Shown one piece after another: positions 15,942 through 24,576 of a DNA stretch of 34,358 bases. The notes under the pieces were generated by a model. It was not told the origin of the DNA and made no database searches. It was given only the letters and a program-made list of their open reading frames with translations. The stretch is from Halobacteriovoraceae bacterium (lineage in GTDB: Bacteria > Bdellovibrionota > Bacteriovoracia > Bacteriovoracales > Bacteriovoracaceae), in contig PAKC01000059.1 in NCBI GenBank assembly GCA_002706205.1, positions 1 to 34,358 on the forward strand, given 5' to 3'. How positions within the stretch are numbered: the first letter of the stretch is position 1; the number at the start of each line of letters is the position of its first letter. Position numbers and translations under genes: made by a program.

Positions 15942-16391
15942 ATGTTACAAAGAAGCATGAAAAAACCGACCAAAAAAACAAATCAGAAAGATTATTGCGC
16001 TAAGCCCAAAGGGATCAGATATAAAAACCTCAATGCGGCAAAAGCTCCTTTTACAAAAATCTATGTTGGTAATTTAGTTTACACGATGGATGAAGCTGAT
16101 ATTCATAAAATATTTTCGCGCTATGGAAAGGTTGGAAAAATACAAATTATTCGAGATAAAAAAACGCAAAAAAGTACAGGCATTGCTTTCTTACAGATGT
16201 TTAATGCAGAACACGCTCAACAAGCAATTTCAAAGCTTAACGGAAAAGAAATAAATGGACGAACACTAAAAGTCAGTGTGGCCATTGAAAACTCAAAATC
16301 TTCAAACTCTGTAAAGGCTCCCAAGTCAGTTAAGCCGGCCCGTTCTTTAAAAAAGCCTCGCTTTAAGGCCAAACCATCATTTCTTATCTAA
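15942..16391 (+). CDS. RNA-binding protein with one RRM domain
   Basis: Up to 149 residues. The core (about 37-112) is an RNA recognition motif: RNP2 'KIYVGNL', the helix 'DEADIHKIFSRYGKV', and RNP1-like 'STGIAFLQM' ahead of 'AISKLNGKEINGRTLKVS'. RNP1 lacks one of the usual aromatic residues, so binding may be weaker or different. Both tails are Lys/Arg-rich and probably disordered ('KKPTKKTNQK', 'SLKKPRFKAKPS'), giving non-specific RNA affinity. Bacterial single-RRM proteins often respond to cold. The start is uncertain: the ATG at 15942 has AAGGA only one base away, and the ATG at 15957 has none at good distance. The 3' end overlaps the convergent gene by eight bases. Confidence 0.85.
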   Translation: MLQRSMKKPTKKTNQKDYCAKPKGIRYKNLNAAKAPFTKIYVGNLVYTMDEADIHKIFSRYGKVGKIQIIRDKKTQKSTGIAFLQMFNAEHAQQAISKLNGKEINGRTLKVSVAIENSKSSNSVKAPKSVKPARSLKKPRFKAKPSFLI

Positions 16392-17448
16392 ATCGCAATT
16401 GTTTCCAAAACTCCTTTGGATTTTGATCAGAAATATTTCTCAAATACCTTTTGACCTTTGTTTTTTGAGACTCACTCAAAGAACTTTCGGCCAAGATCAT
16501 AAACGCTTCTTCTTCTCTTGCTGATAACTCTAAGGCGCGAATTAAATAAGCGTAGGCCATTTCAAAATGAGGAAACTCTTCTAATAAACCTTCTGCATCT
16601 TCCACAACTTGATCAAAGTCTTCTCGGGCCAGATTTCTCTTAAAAGGCAATTCTATTAAATCTTGATTCCCCAAGGCCTCCATATCAGCTAAATCATTTT
16701 CCAAAGCAAAACTTATCTCTTCAATTTCTAGCTCTGTTTCTTCAAGTTTTTCATCAATTTCAACTATTCGTTGTTCTAATAAAGTTTTCTCAGCCTCACT
16801 TTCAGAACGAGCAAGATATTCTTCCAATTGTTCTTTGGCCTCACCCATTGAATCAATATTGGCTTCTAACTCTTCAAGCTCGCTATCAGTCTTAGCTATA
16901 AGCAAGGCTTCATCTCTCAAAGTAGAATCACTCACGAGATCAAACTCAGACATTTGCTCCAATGTGGCTTCAAAATTAGCTTCATCAATACTTGTTAAGA
17001 GCTTAAACTCTTTAACCATCAAAAAAATGACCTTTGCTTTATAGGCGGCATAAATATAAGGTTCTCGAAAAATTAATTCCTCTGCTAGCTCTATTCCCCG
17101 ATTAGTCATTGGAAGATTTAAACTCTCCTTATTCTGAATTTTTTCTTCTACTTCTTTCATAAGAGCAATCGTTGTCATATCTTTTACCGAAGAGGGTTTT
17201 TCTTTTTGAGTCGCTAGAGTTTCATTGCTCTCAATTTCCCCCTCCTCAGACTGCTCTACCTGTGTAGATTCAGATGAAGACTTAACCTTTTGCCAAGATA
17301 TTGGCCGTTTTGTTTTTTGTTGTTGATCCTTAAGTTTAAGTTTAAGAACAATATTTTCAGAATCTTTTTTTAAATACAGTCCAAATAAAATAATTGTCGT
17401 CAAACATAATAAAAAAATCACTGTTAATTCAAATTTTTTATCTTTCAT
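16384..17448 (-). CDS. Membrane-anchored acidic coiled-coil protein of the ABC export operon
   Basis: 354 residues. A short basic N-terminus is followed by one membrane helix (about 7-25, 'ELTVIFLLCLTTIILFGLYL'), giving a type II anchor with the bulk in the periplasm. Residues about 30-85 are a low-complexity linker. Residues about 85-160 and 270-345 resemble tetratricopeptide-like helices, and 180-255 is a strongly acidic heptad-rich coiled coil ('EANIDSMGEAKEQLEEYLAR'). No family is recognised. It is the last gene of the operon, 18 bases after the ATPase gene. A natural guess is an adaptor or length-measuring partner of the transporter, perhaps standing in for a missing outer-membrane component, but that is inference. 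Confidence 0.6.
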   Translation of the reverse strand: MKDKKFELTVIFLLCLTTIILFGLYLKKDSENIVLKLKLKDQQQKTKRPISWQKVKSSSESTQVEQSEEGEIESNETLATQKEKPSSVKDMTTIALMKEVEEKIQNKESLNLPMTNRGIELAEELIFREPYIYAAYKAKVIFLMVKEFKLLTSIDEANFEATLEQMSEFDLVSDSTLRDEALLIAKTDSELEELEANIDSMGEAKEQLEEYLARSESEAEKTLLEQRIVEIDEKLEETELEIEEISFALENDLADMEALGNQDLIELPFKRNLAREDFDQVVEDAEGLLEEFPHFEMAYAYLIRALELSAREEEAFMILAESSLSESQKTKVKRYLRNISDQNPKEFWKQLRFR

Positions 17449-17466
17449 TTCTCTCTCTATATTTCT

Positions 17467-18129
17467 TTAAAGACTATCTACAACTCGCCCATCACTTAAG
17501 AATATCTCTCTTTGGGCCATTTTAGAATAATCAGGGTCATGAGTCACAAGACATATTGTTGTTTTTCTTTGCTGGTTAATTTCTTTTAATATTTCCATGA
17601 CAATTTCACCATTCACAGAGTCTAAATTTCCCGTAGGCTCATCAGCGAACAAATATTTAGGATCCATAATAAGGGCCCTTGCAATGGAAACTCTCTGCTG
17701 CTCTCCCCCGGACATTTGTGATGGAAGTTTATTCACAACATGAGAAATATTCATTTTTTTTAATAACTCTAAAGCACGCTCATGATATTCTTCATAAAGA
17801 CCAAGATTTCTTGGTGGAAGAAGTATATTTTCTAATGCTGTTAACTCACTTAATAAATAATGAAATTGAAAGATAAAACCGACATGCTTATTTCTAAATT
17901 CATGAATTTCTTTAACATTCATTTTACTGGTAATTTGCCCATCGATGATGACCTTTCCATAAGTAGGATCATCCAAAGAACTAATGATATATAACAATGT
18001 ACTTTTCCCACTTCCAGAACGACCTGATATTGAAACGAATTCTCCATCAGCGATTGATAAATTAATATCGTGTAAAATCCTTTGAGGAGGTTCGCCAAAT
18101 TCCTTACTAATATGTTCACATTGAATCAT
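17467..18129 (-). CDS. LolD/MacB-type ABC transporter ATPase
   Basis: 220 residues, a single nucleotide-binding domain of the usual size for LolD/FtsE/MacB relatives. Walker A is 'GRSGSGKST', the Q-loop is in 'VGFIFQFHYLL', the signature is 'MSGGEQQRVSIARAL', Walker B is 'YLFADEPTGNLDS', and the switch His is in 'LVTHDP'. It powers the FtsX-like permease encoded immediately upstream. The start codon lies one codon beyond the permease stop, with GAGGAG overlapping the permease's last codons, so synthesis is coupled. Such ATPases drive mechanotransmission (lipoprotein release, peptide or drug extrusion) rather than simple import. Confidence 0.93.
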   Translation of the reverse strand: MIQCEHISKEFGEPPQRILHDINLSIADGEFVSISGRSGSGKSTLLYIISSLDDPTYGKVIIDGQITSKMNVKEIHEFRNKHVGFIFQFHYLLSELTALENILLPPRNLGLYEEYHERALELLKKMNISHVVNKLPSQMSGGEQQRVSIARALIMDPKYLFADEPTGNLDSVNGEIVMEILKEINQQRKTTICLVTHDPDYSKMAQREIFLSDGRVVDSL

Positions 18130-19368
18130 TCATTCTCCTCGAATTATATCTATAGGTGTCATCTTACTAGCAGAAAAAGCCGGAATAAAACTGGCAATAA
18201 GAGAAGCGATAATCGCTGCGATAAATGACGTATAATAAATAGAAAGATCGTAGCTTACTAAAAGATGATTGCTTCCTCCAATTTCTAATCCTAGGTCAAT
18301 TGACTCTACAAGCTTAGTCAGTAAATAACCAAAAATCATTCCAACAATTCCCCCGCTTATTCCCATAAAAATTCCTTGGAATAGAATAAGTTCTAAAATT
18401 TTATTTGGTCCATAACCGATAGAACGTAAAATCGCTATTTCTTTTCTTTTTTGATTAATCATAATTGATAAAACATTATAAATACCAAAGGCTGCCACAA
18501 TAAGTACTGAAAACATAATGAAGTAACGAACCACATCTTGCATACGAATCATTTCCATAAACATTTTATTAGCTGATTTCCAATCTTCAACTTTATCCTC
18601 AGTATACATCCCCCATAAACGAGCAAGTTCTTCAGACTTCTCCATTTGATTAAGTGCCACCGCAATCTCTGAAACCCTTCCGGGAGTCTTATTAAGCTTT
18701 TGAACATCAGTGATATGAGCAAAGGCCATTGAACGATCAGTTCTGTCATCGCCAAACTTTGTCATCCCCACAACTTTAAACGGAATCACTGAGTTTTGCC
18801 CAGCAATCACATCAACAAATTGACCTATTTTTACACCAAGATCATCTGCGACTCCCACACCTAAAATAATCTTGTTTCCCCCCGTTTTCAAGTCTTCAAA
18901 CTGTCCTGCAACCACATACTCTGAGATATTACTGATTCGAATTTGTTTTCTTGGCAAGGAACCAATAAGACTGAGATTAGATTTTATCGGTCCCTTTTTA
19001 ATAATAACATTAGTTGAAAACCGCGGAGAAAAATCATAAACATGTGGATCTCCTCGCAAAATTTTAACCCAACCTTGATAATTTTCAAGCTTTGACTCTT
19101 CTCTTTTTCCAGAAGGTGGAGTGACCCAACCAATCATCTCTTCATATCCAAGACGTTGCTCAATTAAACTCCGATCGACCTCATTTTCAGCACCTGAAAT
19201 AATAATATGAGCAGTATTATTTAAAAGGGCCTTAATCATAAAGGCCCTAAAACCTAATTGCACAGCAGAAATAGAAACAAATAACATGCTTCCAAAGCTA
19301 ATTCCTAATAAAATAAGCAGGGTTTGCTTCTTTTTAGAAAATAACTGCTTTAAGGCTAAATAGAGCAT
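18130..19368 (-). CDS. MacB/LolCE-type ABC permease (FtsX domain)
   Basis: 412 residues with the four-helix type VII ABC topology: one helix near the N-terminus (about 15-40), a large periplasmic MacB_PCD-like domain (about 45-275), then three helices (about 280-310, 330-360, 375-400) forming the FtsX domain. 'QKRKEIAILRSIGYGPNKI' is the conserved coupling segment contacting the ATPase. The C-terminal 'PAFSASKMTPIDIIRGE' is the family signature ('P...A..-.P...LR'). Together with the ATPase and the membrane-fusion protein it forms a MacAB-like complex. The start codon directly follows the stop of the fusion-protein gene. Confidence 0.92.
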   Translation of the reverse strand: MLYLALKQLFSKKKQTLLILLGISFGSMLFVSISAVQLGFRAFMIKALLNNTAHIIISGAENEVDRSLIEQRLGYEEMIGWVTPPSGKREESKLENYQGWVKILRGDPHVYDFSPRFSTNVIIKKGPIKSNLSLIGSLPRKQIRISNISEYVVAGQFEDLKTGGNKIILGVGVADDLGVKIGQFVDVIAGQNSVIPFKVVGMTKFGDDRTDRSMAFAHITDVQKLNKTPGRVSEIAVALNQMEKSEELARLWGMYTEDKVEDWKSANKMFMEMIRMQDVVRYFIMFSVLIVAAFGIYNVLSIMINQKRKEIAILRSIGYGPNKILELILFQGIFMGISGGIVGMIFGYLLTKLVESIDLGLEIGGSNHLLVSYDLSIYYTSFIAAIIASLIASFIPAFSASKMTPIDIIRGE

Positions 19369-20142
19369 TTACTTTTTCCCTTTGATCACGAGTTCATCGT
19401 CCAACGTGATATCACCACTTACAAGCTCGGCCCAAACTCCATCAGTATAGCCGATCTCAACATCTATAACCGCTTTTTTATCTGCTCTCATTCTTACAAC
19501 TCGACCTTCCGAAATTGCTTTTAGAGGAATAAGTATAACATCTTTCTTTTTTCCAACTTCGACGACAATATCAGCAGTCATCCCTGACATAATATTTTCC
19601 GGTATATCCTTAACTTCAATATGGGCAATAAACTCGCCTTTTTTTGGAAATAGGCTTTGAACTTTTCCCTTGAGCTCAATTGATTTTAGACTTTCAAAAA
19701 TAACCTTAGCCGTCTGTCCTGTCCTCACTCTTAAGGCTGCATCCTGCTCTAAAGAAACTTCAATGTATTTATCTTCCAAATCCTCCAAACGCATAATCGA
19801 GATCTGAGGTAAGGCCACCTCGCCTTCCTTTAATTCAATATTTGTAATCGTTCCCTCAAAAGGAGCTCTAAACAAGCTCGCCCCACTAAAAGAGATGAGT
19901 TTTTGATTCTTTTTTACTTTTTCTCCTTCTTTCACATACAACTTACTAATATTCGTCATAATGCCAATTTTCACATCAAAAGTAGAACGAGAACGAACTT
20001 TTCCAAGTCCGTAAATAGCTTCTTGAACATCACCCTTTTTAACTTTGAGATATTGAGTATTCTTTTTTTGATAAAAAAAGGAAAGCAGACCTAAAATAAT
20101 AATAAGTCCTATAATCGTAATAACTAGATATATTTTCTTCAC
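19369..20142 (-). CDS. Periplasmic membrane-fusion protein (HlyD/MacA type)
   Basis: The track start is a TTG at 20196 without signals. A GTG at 20142 is preceded by GGAGGT and gives 257 residues, starting directly with a membrane anchor (MKKIYLVITIIGLIIILGLL). A split lipoyl/barrel-sandwich domain follows: 'KVKKGDVQEAIYGLGKVR' and 'LFRAPFEGTITNIELKEGEV', flanking only a very short link instead of the long alpha-hairpin of MacA/AcrA. Then comes a beta-barrel ('VRTGQTAKVIFESLKS') and a membrane-proximal domain ending 'DDELVIKGKK'. Lack of the hairpin means it cannot dock a TolC tip in the usual way, which matches the absence of a TolC-like gene here. It is first in the operon. Confidence 0.88.
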   Translation of the reverse strand: MKKIYLVITIIGLIIILGLLSFFYQKKNTQYLKVKKGDVQEAIYGLGKVRSRSTFDVKIGIMTNISKLYVKEGEKVKKNQKLISFSGASLFRAPFEGTITNIELKEGEVALPQISIMRLEDLEDKYIEVSLEQDAALRVRTGQTAKVIFESLKSIELKGKVQSLFPKKGEFIAHIEVKDIPENIMSGMTADIVVEVGKKKDVILIPLKAISEGRVVRMRADKKAVIDVEIGYTDGVWAELVSGDITLDDELVIKGKK

Positions 20143-20299
20143 ATAACCTCCGAAATTTTCTTTAATTAATATAGTTTTTCGATCAAAAAAATTCAATTTA
20201 AAGATCGCTTTTCTTATTTTTTAACAAAAACCTTAAAAAAACATTATTTCTGGCCAAATTTTAGAAAAAAGCATTTTGCTAAGTGTAGGGGAAAAGGAT

Positions 20300-20320
20300 A
20301 AAATTCCATCATGGAATTTT
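20300..20320. promoter_or_regulatory. 21-bp palindrome centred on the start codon of the CPA2 antiporter gene
   Basis: AAAATTCCAT-C-ATGGAATTTT is perfectly symmetrical, and the ATG at 20311 is part of the right arm. In RNA it folds as an 8-bp stem with an AUCAU loop directly behind the AAGGA site (20294-20298). In DNA it is a good operator for a dimeric protein. Either would let the cell block initiation of this gene. Confidence 0.55.
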
Positions 20321-21471
20321 TAAATAACCTCACTCTCGAATACCAATATGTCATTGCTGTAAGTTTTTTGCTCTTACTTCCAAAAATTTTACTGCGCTTT
20401 CGCATCCCATCAGGAATGACGGCCCTGGGCTTAGGAATTATCTGTAATTTATTTTTAGGCTGGTTTGAAAATGACGATATGATTACAACTTTAGCTAGAC
20501 TGGGAATAACCTCTTTGTTTGTTTTTGCCGGTATGGAAATTGACTTTGATGATATAAAAAAAAATTACAAACCAATTTCTAAATATCTAGCAAATTCATT
20601 GGCGATTATTGCTTTAACTTCGCTAGCAGTCCATTTTCTCGTTGGACTCTCAATCCAAATTTCACTAATCTTTTCTATTGCCATTTACACTCCGTCTGCT
20701 GGGTTTATTTTGAGTTCCTTAAAAAATTATGAACTTAATGATGAAGAAATATACTGGATTAAGCTTAAGGCCATTTCTAAAGAAATCGCTGCCATTTTCA
20801 CTTTATTTATTGCGCTTCAAATGAATGATATGGGTACATTTTTTAAAACAAAGCTTATCCTGATTGCGATTTTCATTTCTCTTCCATACTTATTCAAATT
20901 ATATTTAAAATTTATAGCTCCCTATGCTCCCAAGTCAGAAGTCTCTTTTCTTGTTATTATGGCATTTTTGACAGGAGTCCTGACTAAAAAACTAGGAACT
21001 CACTATCTTGTAGGTGCTTTTGCAACAGGCTTAGTTGCCGGACAATTTAAGCATTTCAAAGATAGCTCTCATTCCTTACGAATCGAAAACTCTTTATCCA
21101 CTTTTTATAGTATCTTTGTTCCTTTTTACTTTTTTAGTGCTGGACTTCTTATAACTCAGTCTTATTTTAGCTTTGAAGGGCTATTTTATGGAATTATTTT
21201 AATTATCATCTTTGTTCCAATTCGCTTTTTTTCAGTTTTATTCAGTATCAAGTATTTTATAGATAGATTTTGGCAACACCGCTATCGGATTTCAGTCTCT
21301 TTAATGCCAAATCTCATTTTTGGATTAGTTACAATTAGCATTCTTGCGACAAAATTTAATGTTGATGCGGCTATCCTCTCTGGCCTCGTTTTATACACAA
21401 TCATTGCAAGCCTTCTTCCAACTCTTGTTTTTAAAAAAGTACCACCTGAAGACTATCAACTTGGTCAATAA
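20311..21471 (+). CDS. CPA2-family monovalent cation/proton antiporter, membrane domain only
   Basis: 386 residues, about 11-12 membrane helices filling the protein ('YQYVIAVSFLLLLPKILL', 'GITSLFVFAGMEIDFDDIKK', 'YLVGAFATGLVAGQF', 'PFYFFSAGLLI'). This is the pattern of the Na+/H+ exchanger domain of CPA2 proteins (KefB/NapA group). There is no RCK or TrkA_N domain. Where relatives carry an acidic pair (Asp-Asp or Gln-Asp) in the ion-binding helix, this protein seems to have Lys-Glu in 'AISKEIAAIFTLF', so stoichiometry or ion choice may differ. It stands divergent from the ABC operon, in a 168-base gap, and has a palindrome over its start codon. It ends at a hairpin shared with ahpF. Confidence 0.8.
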   Translation: MEFLNNLTLEYQYVIAVSFLLLLPKILLRFRIPSGMTALGLGIICNLFLGWFENDDMITTLARLGITSLFVFAGMEIDFDDIKKNYKPISKYLANSLAIIALTSLAVHFLVGLSIQISLIFSIAIYTPSAGFILSSLKNYELNDEEIYWIKLKAISKEIAAIFTLFIALQMNDMGTFFKTKLILIAIFISLPYLFKLYLKFIAPYAPKSEVSFLVIMAFLTGVLTKKLGTHYLVGAFATGLVAGQFKHFKDSSHSLRIENSLSTFYSIFVPFYFFSAGLLITQSYFSFEGLFYGIILIIIFVPIRFFSVLFSIKYFIDRFWQHRYRISVSLMPNLIFGLVTISILATKFNVDAAILSGLVLYTIIASLLPTLVFKKVPPEDYQLGQ

Positions 21472-21498
21472 CATTAATATAAGTTTAAATGAGTAAAA

Positions 21499-21531
21499 AA
21501 TTCCTCCTCTGACCTATTTTGAGGAGGAATT
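21499..21531 (-). terminator. Terminator of ahpCF, probably bidirectional
   Basis: An 11-bp perfect stem (AATTCCTCCTC / GAGGAGGAATT) with an 11-base loop lies between the convergent antiporter and ahpF genes. On the minus strand it runs into TTTTACTC after the stem's terminal TT, making a typical intrinsic terminator for ahpF. The plus strand has the weaker tail TAATTT. Confidence 0.88.
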
Positions 21532-21537
21532 AATTTA

Positions 21538-23082
21538 TCACTCAATCATTTGGTCATCAAAAGCTGCTAAGCCTGCTTTGGCCCCTTCACCCATTGATAT
21601 AATAATTTGCTTATAAGGTATAGTTGTTACATCACCTGCAGCATATATACCTTTGATATTAGTTCTATTTTTTTCATCTACAATAATCTCCCCAAACTTA
21701 TTAGTCTCGACTAGATCTTTTATAAATTGACTATTAGGAGATAAACCAATTTGTACAAAAATCCCTTCTAGCTCTAGTTTAATCAATTCTTTACTACGTC
21801 GATCTTCATACTCTAGTCCAACAACTTTTTCTCCATTGGCCAAAACTTCAGTAGTACGTGCATTTTTAATTATTTTTGTATTTGGTAAAGATTCGAGTTT
21901 ATCAATTAAGACTTGATCTGCTCTTAACTCTTCTCCAAATTCAAGTAATGTCACCGATTTAACAATTCCAGCAAGGTCAATAGCGGCTTCAACACCTGAG
22001 TTTCCTCCCCCGATAACAGCGATATCTTTTCCCTTGAACATTGGACCATCACAATGGGGACAATAAGCAACCCCACGTCCTAGATAATCTTTTTCGCCTG
22101 GAACGTTAAGCTCTTTCCATTTTGCACCTGTGGCGACAATTAAAGCCTTTGTTTTTAAAGACTCTCCACTATCAAGTTCAATTATTTTCACAGAGTCATT
22201 AGCAACATTTTTGACTCTTCTATGCTCTAAAATATCAATATCGTATTCATTCATATGTTTGGCCAATTGAGCTGAGAGCTCTGGCCCTTCTGTATAGGGA
22301 ACAGAAATAAGATTTTCAATTCCTTTTGTATCTTGGACTTGTCCACCAATTTTTTCTGCAATCACTGCTGTTTTTAATCCTTTTCTTGCAGTATAAATAG
22401 CACTAGAAGCCCCAGCAGGACCTCCCCCTATAACAACAACATCATAGTGACCAAGTTCTCGATCCTCTTTTTTAAGTTCGTTCACACCAAATTTTTCTTC
22501 TAACTTTGATAAGATATCAGTCACAGACATTTTACCTGCACTGACAAGTTTATCACCATCCATGACACTTGGAACGCCTTGTACTTTCAACTTATCAATC
22601 TCTTCTTGTACAAAAGCTCCATCAATCATTTGGTGTTCAAAGTCATCATGATAAATTGACATTAAATTGAGCGCCTGTACGACCTCTGGACAGTTTTCAC
22701 AAGATAAAGAAATAAAAGTACGTAATTTAATTGGTCCCTTCAGCCTTTGGATTCGCTTGATAATTCCTTGGTCAGGTAACTTCCCCTGAGAGTCACTATT
22801 TAAAATCGCTAAGATGAGAGAGGTAAATTCATGCCCCCCAGGTATTCCTAAAAACGAAATTCCATTTTCTTTTCCTTGATACTTTAGTTTAAACTCAGGA
22901 AACTCACTTTTTTCATTTAATTGTTCAAGTTTAATTTTTTCTGAAGTCGATGCAACCTCCTCCAACATCTCGAGGAGATCTGCAAACTTCTGATGATCAG
23001 ATTGAAAATAGGCCAAAGTAATTTCACCTTTTAAATCTTTATAAACATCTTTAAGTTGATCTATCAATTGTTGCTCTAACAT
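21538..23082 (-). CDS. ahpF: NADH-dependent peroxiredoxin reductase AhpF
   Basis: 514 residues, near the 521 of E. coli AhpF. The N-terminal double-thioredoxin domain (1-200) carries the redox pair Cys128/Cys131 in '[10 protein letters not shown]'. A thioredoxin-reductase-like part follows: FAD motif '[18 protein letters not shown]', the active disulfide Cys341/Cys344 in '[10 protein letters not shown]', the NADH motif '[15 protein letters not shown]', and C-terminal FAD-binding '[16 protein letters not shown]'. Electrons pass NADH to FAD to CPHC to CENC to AhpC. It lies downstream of ahpC with a hairpin in the 45-base gap and its own GAGGAG site. All key residues are present. Confidence 0.97.
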   Translation of the reverse strand: MLEQQLIDQLKDVYKDLKGEITLAYFQSDHQKFADLLEMLEEVASTSEKIKLEQLNEKSEFPEFKLKYQGKENGISFLGIPGGHEFTSLILAILNSDSQGKLPDQGIIKRIQRLKGPIKLRTFISLSCENCPEVVQALNLMSIYHDDFEHQMIDGAFVQEEIDKLKVQGVPSVMDGDKLVSAGKMSVTDILSKLEEKFGVNELKKEDRELGHYDVVVIGGGPAGASSAIYTARKGLKTAVIAEKIGGQVQDTKGIENLISVPYTEGPELSAQLAKHMNEYDIDILEHRRVKNVANDSVKIIELDSGESLKTKALIVATGAKWKELNVPGEKDYLGRGVAYCPHCDGPMFKGKDIAVIGGGNSGVEAAIDLAGIVKSVTLLEFGEELRADQVLIDKLESLPNTKIIKNARTTEVLANGEKVVGLEYEDRRSKELIKLELEGIFVQIGLSPNSQFIKDLVETNKFGEIIVDEKNRTNIKGIYAAGDVTTIPYKQIIISMGEGAKAGLAAFDDQMIE

Positions 23083-23107
23083 ATATAACTCCTCTTGTGT
23101 TTAAAGA

Positions 23108-23122
23108 GAGTGCTCAGCACTC
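23108..23122 (-). promoter_or_regulatory. Hairpin in the ahpC-ahpF gap
   Basis: GAGTGCT-G-AGCACTC (minus strand) is a perfect 7-bp inverted repeat, five bases after the ahpC stop and ahead of the ahpF ribosome binding site. It is followed by TCTTT rather than a long T-run, so partial termination or protection of the ahpC 3' end is likely. Either would yield more AhpC than AhpF. Confidence 0.6.
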
Positions 23123-23127
23123 CCTTT

Positions 23128-23694
23128 TTAAATTTTCCCTACTAAGTCAAGACCTGGCTTTAATGTCTCACTTCCTGGCTTCCACTTAGCTGGACAAACT
23201 TCATCTGGATTTTCAGCTATAAATTGCGCTGCTTGAACTTTTCGCATCAATTCATCAGCATTTCGTCCAATTCCATTATCATGAATTTCGGCTATCTTAA
23301 TTTCTCCTTCAGGATTAATTAAAAAAGTTCCTCTATAGGCCAAACCCTCTTCCTCAATATGAACACCTAATGCTCGTGTCAACTGCCCTGTAGGGTCTGC
23401 CAACATAGGATATTTAATTTTTTTAATTGTTTCGGAAGCATCATGCCAAGCTTTGTGAGTAAAATGAGTATCAGTACTGACTGAATAAACTTCTACTCCC
23501 ATCTTTTTAAATTCATCGTATTTGTCGGCCATATCTCCTAATTCAGTAGGACAAACAAAAGTAAAGTCTGCTGGATAGAAAAATAAGACAGACCATTTCC
23601 CCGCAAGATCTTTTTCAGTAACAGTATGAAAATCGTCATTTTGATAGGCTTGAACCTTAAACTCTGGTAATGTTGAATTAATTAATGTTTTCAT
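23128..23694 (-). CDS. ahpC: Alkyl hydroperoxide reductase AhpC (2-Cys peroxiredoxin)
   Basis: 188 residues, the size of enterobacterial AhpC. The peroxidatic Cys48 is in 'FYPADFTFVCPTEL' (the P-x3-T-x2-C site) and the resolving Cys167 in 'DEVCPAKWKPG'. 'YRGTFLINPEGEIK' is also typical. It reduces H2O2, peroxynitrite and organic peroxides in the cytoplasm as a decamer and is recycled by AhpF, encoded next. AGGAG precedes the ATG. The upstream region carries OxyR-like half-sites, described separately. Confidence 0.97.
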   Translation of the reverse strand: MKTLINSTLPEFKVQAYQNDDFHTVTEKDLAGKWSVLFFYPADFTFVCPTELGDMADKYDEFKKMGVEVYSVSTDTHFTHKAWHDASETIKKIKYPMLADPTGQLTRALGVHIEEEGLAYRGTFLINPEGEIKIAEIHDNGIGRNADELMRKVQAAQFIAENPDEVCPAKWKPGSETLKPGLDLVGKI

Positions 23695-23729
23695 TGAATC
23701 TCCTTTGTATCAGATTATTTCTTAAAGCT

Positions 23730-23783
23730 AGTATCGTTGATTCCCTGATAGATTTCCAATATTAGTTCTCTATAGGGCGATAG
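23730..23783 (-). promoter_or_regulatory. ahpC promoter with OxyR-like half-sites
   Basis: On the minus strand TTGGAA (23754-23759), an 18-bp spacer and GATACT (23730-23735) form a plausible sigma-70 promoter. Overlapping and just upstream are ATAG/CTAT-like elements spaced mostly 11 bp apart (23747-23783), the position and periodicity expected for OxyR. Only part of the four-element consensus matches, so PerR or another regulator is not excluded. No oxyR gene is in the window. Confidence 0.4.
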
Positions 23784-23827
23784 AAAATAATTATCAAAAG
23801 AAAGGCCGTGAAAATCAAAAAGTTGAA

Positions 23828-24136
23828 TTAAATCAATAAATAATCAACAAAATCAGTAAACATATGAAAAAGAAGTGCAATGGCTACAATACGAAAACGA
23901 GGAATAAAAAGACATATAAAGTAGATAAAAATCGCGGGATAGGAATGTAATAAATGATTTCCAACACTTAAACGATAAGGGTCAAAGATAGGCTCCGATA
24001 ATAAATGATCTAGATCCACCAACATCGAAAGGAGAAAAATGCCCCATACTTTCTTCCACTTTTGTGGCCAAAAAGCTTTAGCTAAAAAAGCAGGAAAAAG
24101 AAAATGTAATCCATAATGAATGAAAAATCTTAACAC
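23828..24136 (-). CDS. Small integral membrane protein, DUF6122-like
   Basis: 102 residues with a GTG start and no clear ribosome binding site. There are three to four membrane helices. Conserved-looking polar residues lie inside or beside them: 'IHYGLHFLFPAFLAK', 'SMLVDLDHLLSEPIFDPYR', 'HLLHSYPAIF', 'LLFHMFTDFVDYLLI'. The His/Asp pattern (HxxxH, DxDH, HxxxDxxDY) resembles the DUF6122 / YdjM-like membrane metal-dependent hydrolase families, suggesting a metal site in the membrane. The enzyme activity is unknown. It lies 37 bases after the small secreted-protein gene, in the same direction. Confidence 0.7.
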   Translation of the reverse strand: MLRFFIHYGLHFLFPAFLAKAFWPQKWKKVWGIFLLSMLVDLDHLLSEPIFDPYRLSVGNHLLHSYPAIFIYFICLFIPRFRIVAIALLFHMFTDFVDYLLI

Positions 24137-24173
24137 ATTTTTTTATACCAAGTGAGCAAGAAAATGGCCTGAT

Positions 24174-24566
24174 TTATTTTAATTCAAATACTTTTAGCCC
24201 AATTTCAAAGGCGGTAGGAAAAAGGTAACGCTGTACGACCTCGCCTGATTCCAAAACATAGTCTCTCGGAGTGGCTTGACTAGCATAATCCATCAAATAA
24301 TCACGTTCAAATACAGAAAGACTACAACTAAACTCAAATAATTTTTTAAGATTAATACGTGTATAATTATTTTGTCTTATATCTAAGCCACCTAAGCTTC
24401 TTGGAGAAAGTCTTGTTTGCATAGGATCCACACTCGTTCCACTTATATCTGAAATCATATCCGCGATTTCTTCACTTAAAGCTTTAGGTGAAGAGCATAG
24501 CCTAGCATCATTAGCGAAAGCTGAAGAATGAATTAATAAGACCATTAAAAAAATTCGTATAAACAT
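24174..24566 (-). CDS. Small secreted protein of unknown function
   Basis: 130 residues from the ATG at 24566 (AAGGAA seven bases upstream, overlapping the stop codon of the preceding gene); the track start is seven codons too long. The signal peptide is 'MFIRIFLMVLLIHSSAFA', with cleavage before ND. The mature part has two Cys ('RLCSSPKAL', 'FEFSCSLSVF') that could form a disulfide, and no recognised domain. Tight spacing after the zincin-like gene suggests translational coupling and a joint function, for example as an inhibitor, chaperone or cofactor of that enzyme. This is a guess from position only. Confidence 0.65.
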   Translation of the reverse strand: MFIRIFLMVLLIHSSAFANDARLCSSPKALSEEIADMISDISGTSVDPMQTRLSPRSLGGLDIRQNNYTRINLKKLFEFSCSLSVFERDYLMDYASQATPRDYVLESGEVVQRYLFPTAFEIGLKVFELK

Positions 24567-24576
24567 TTTTATTCCT

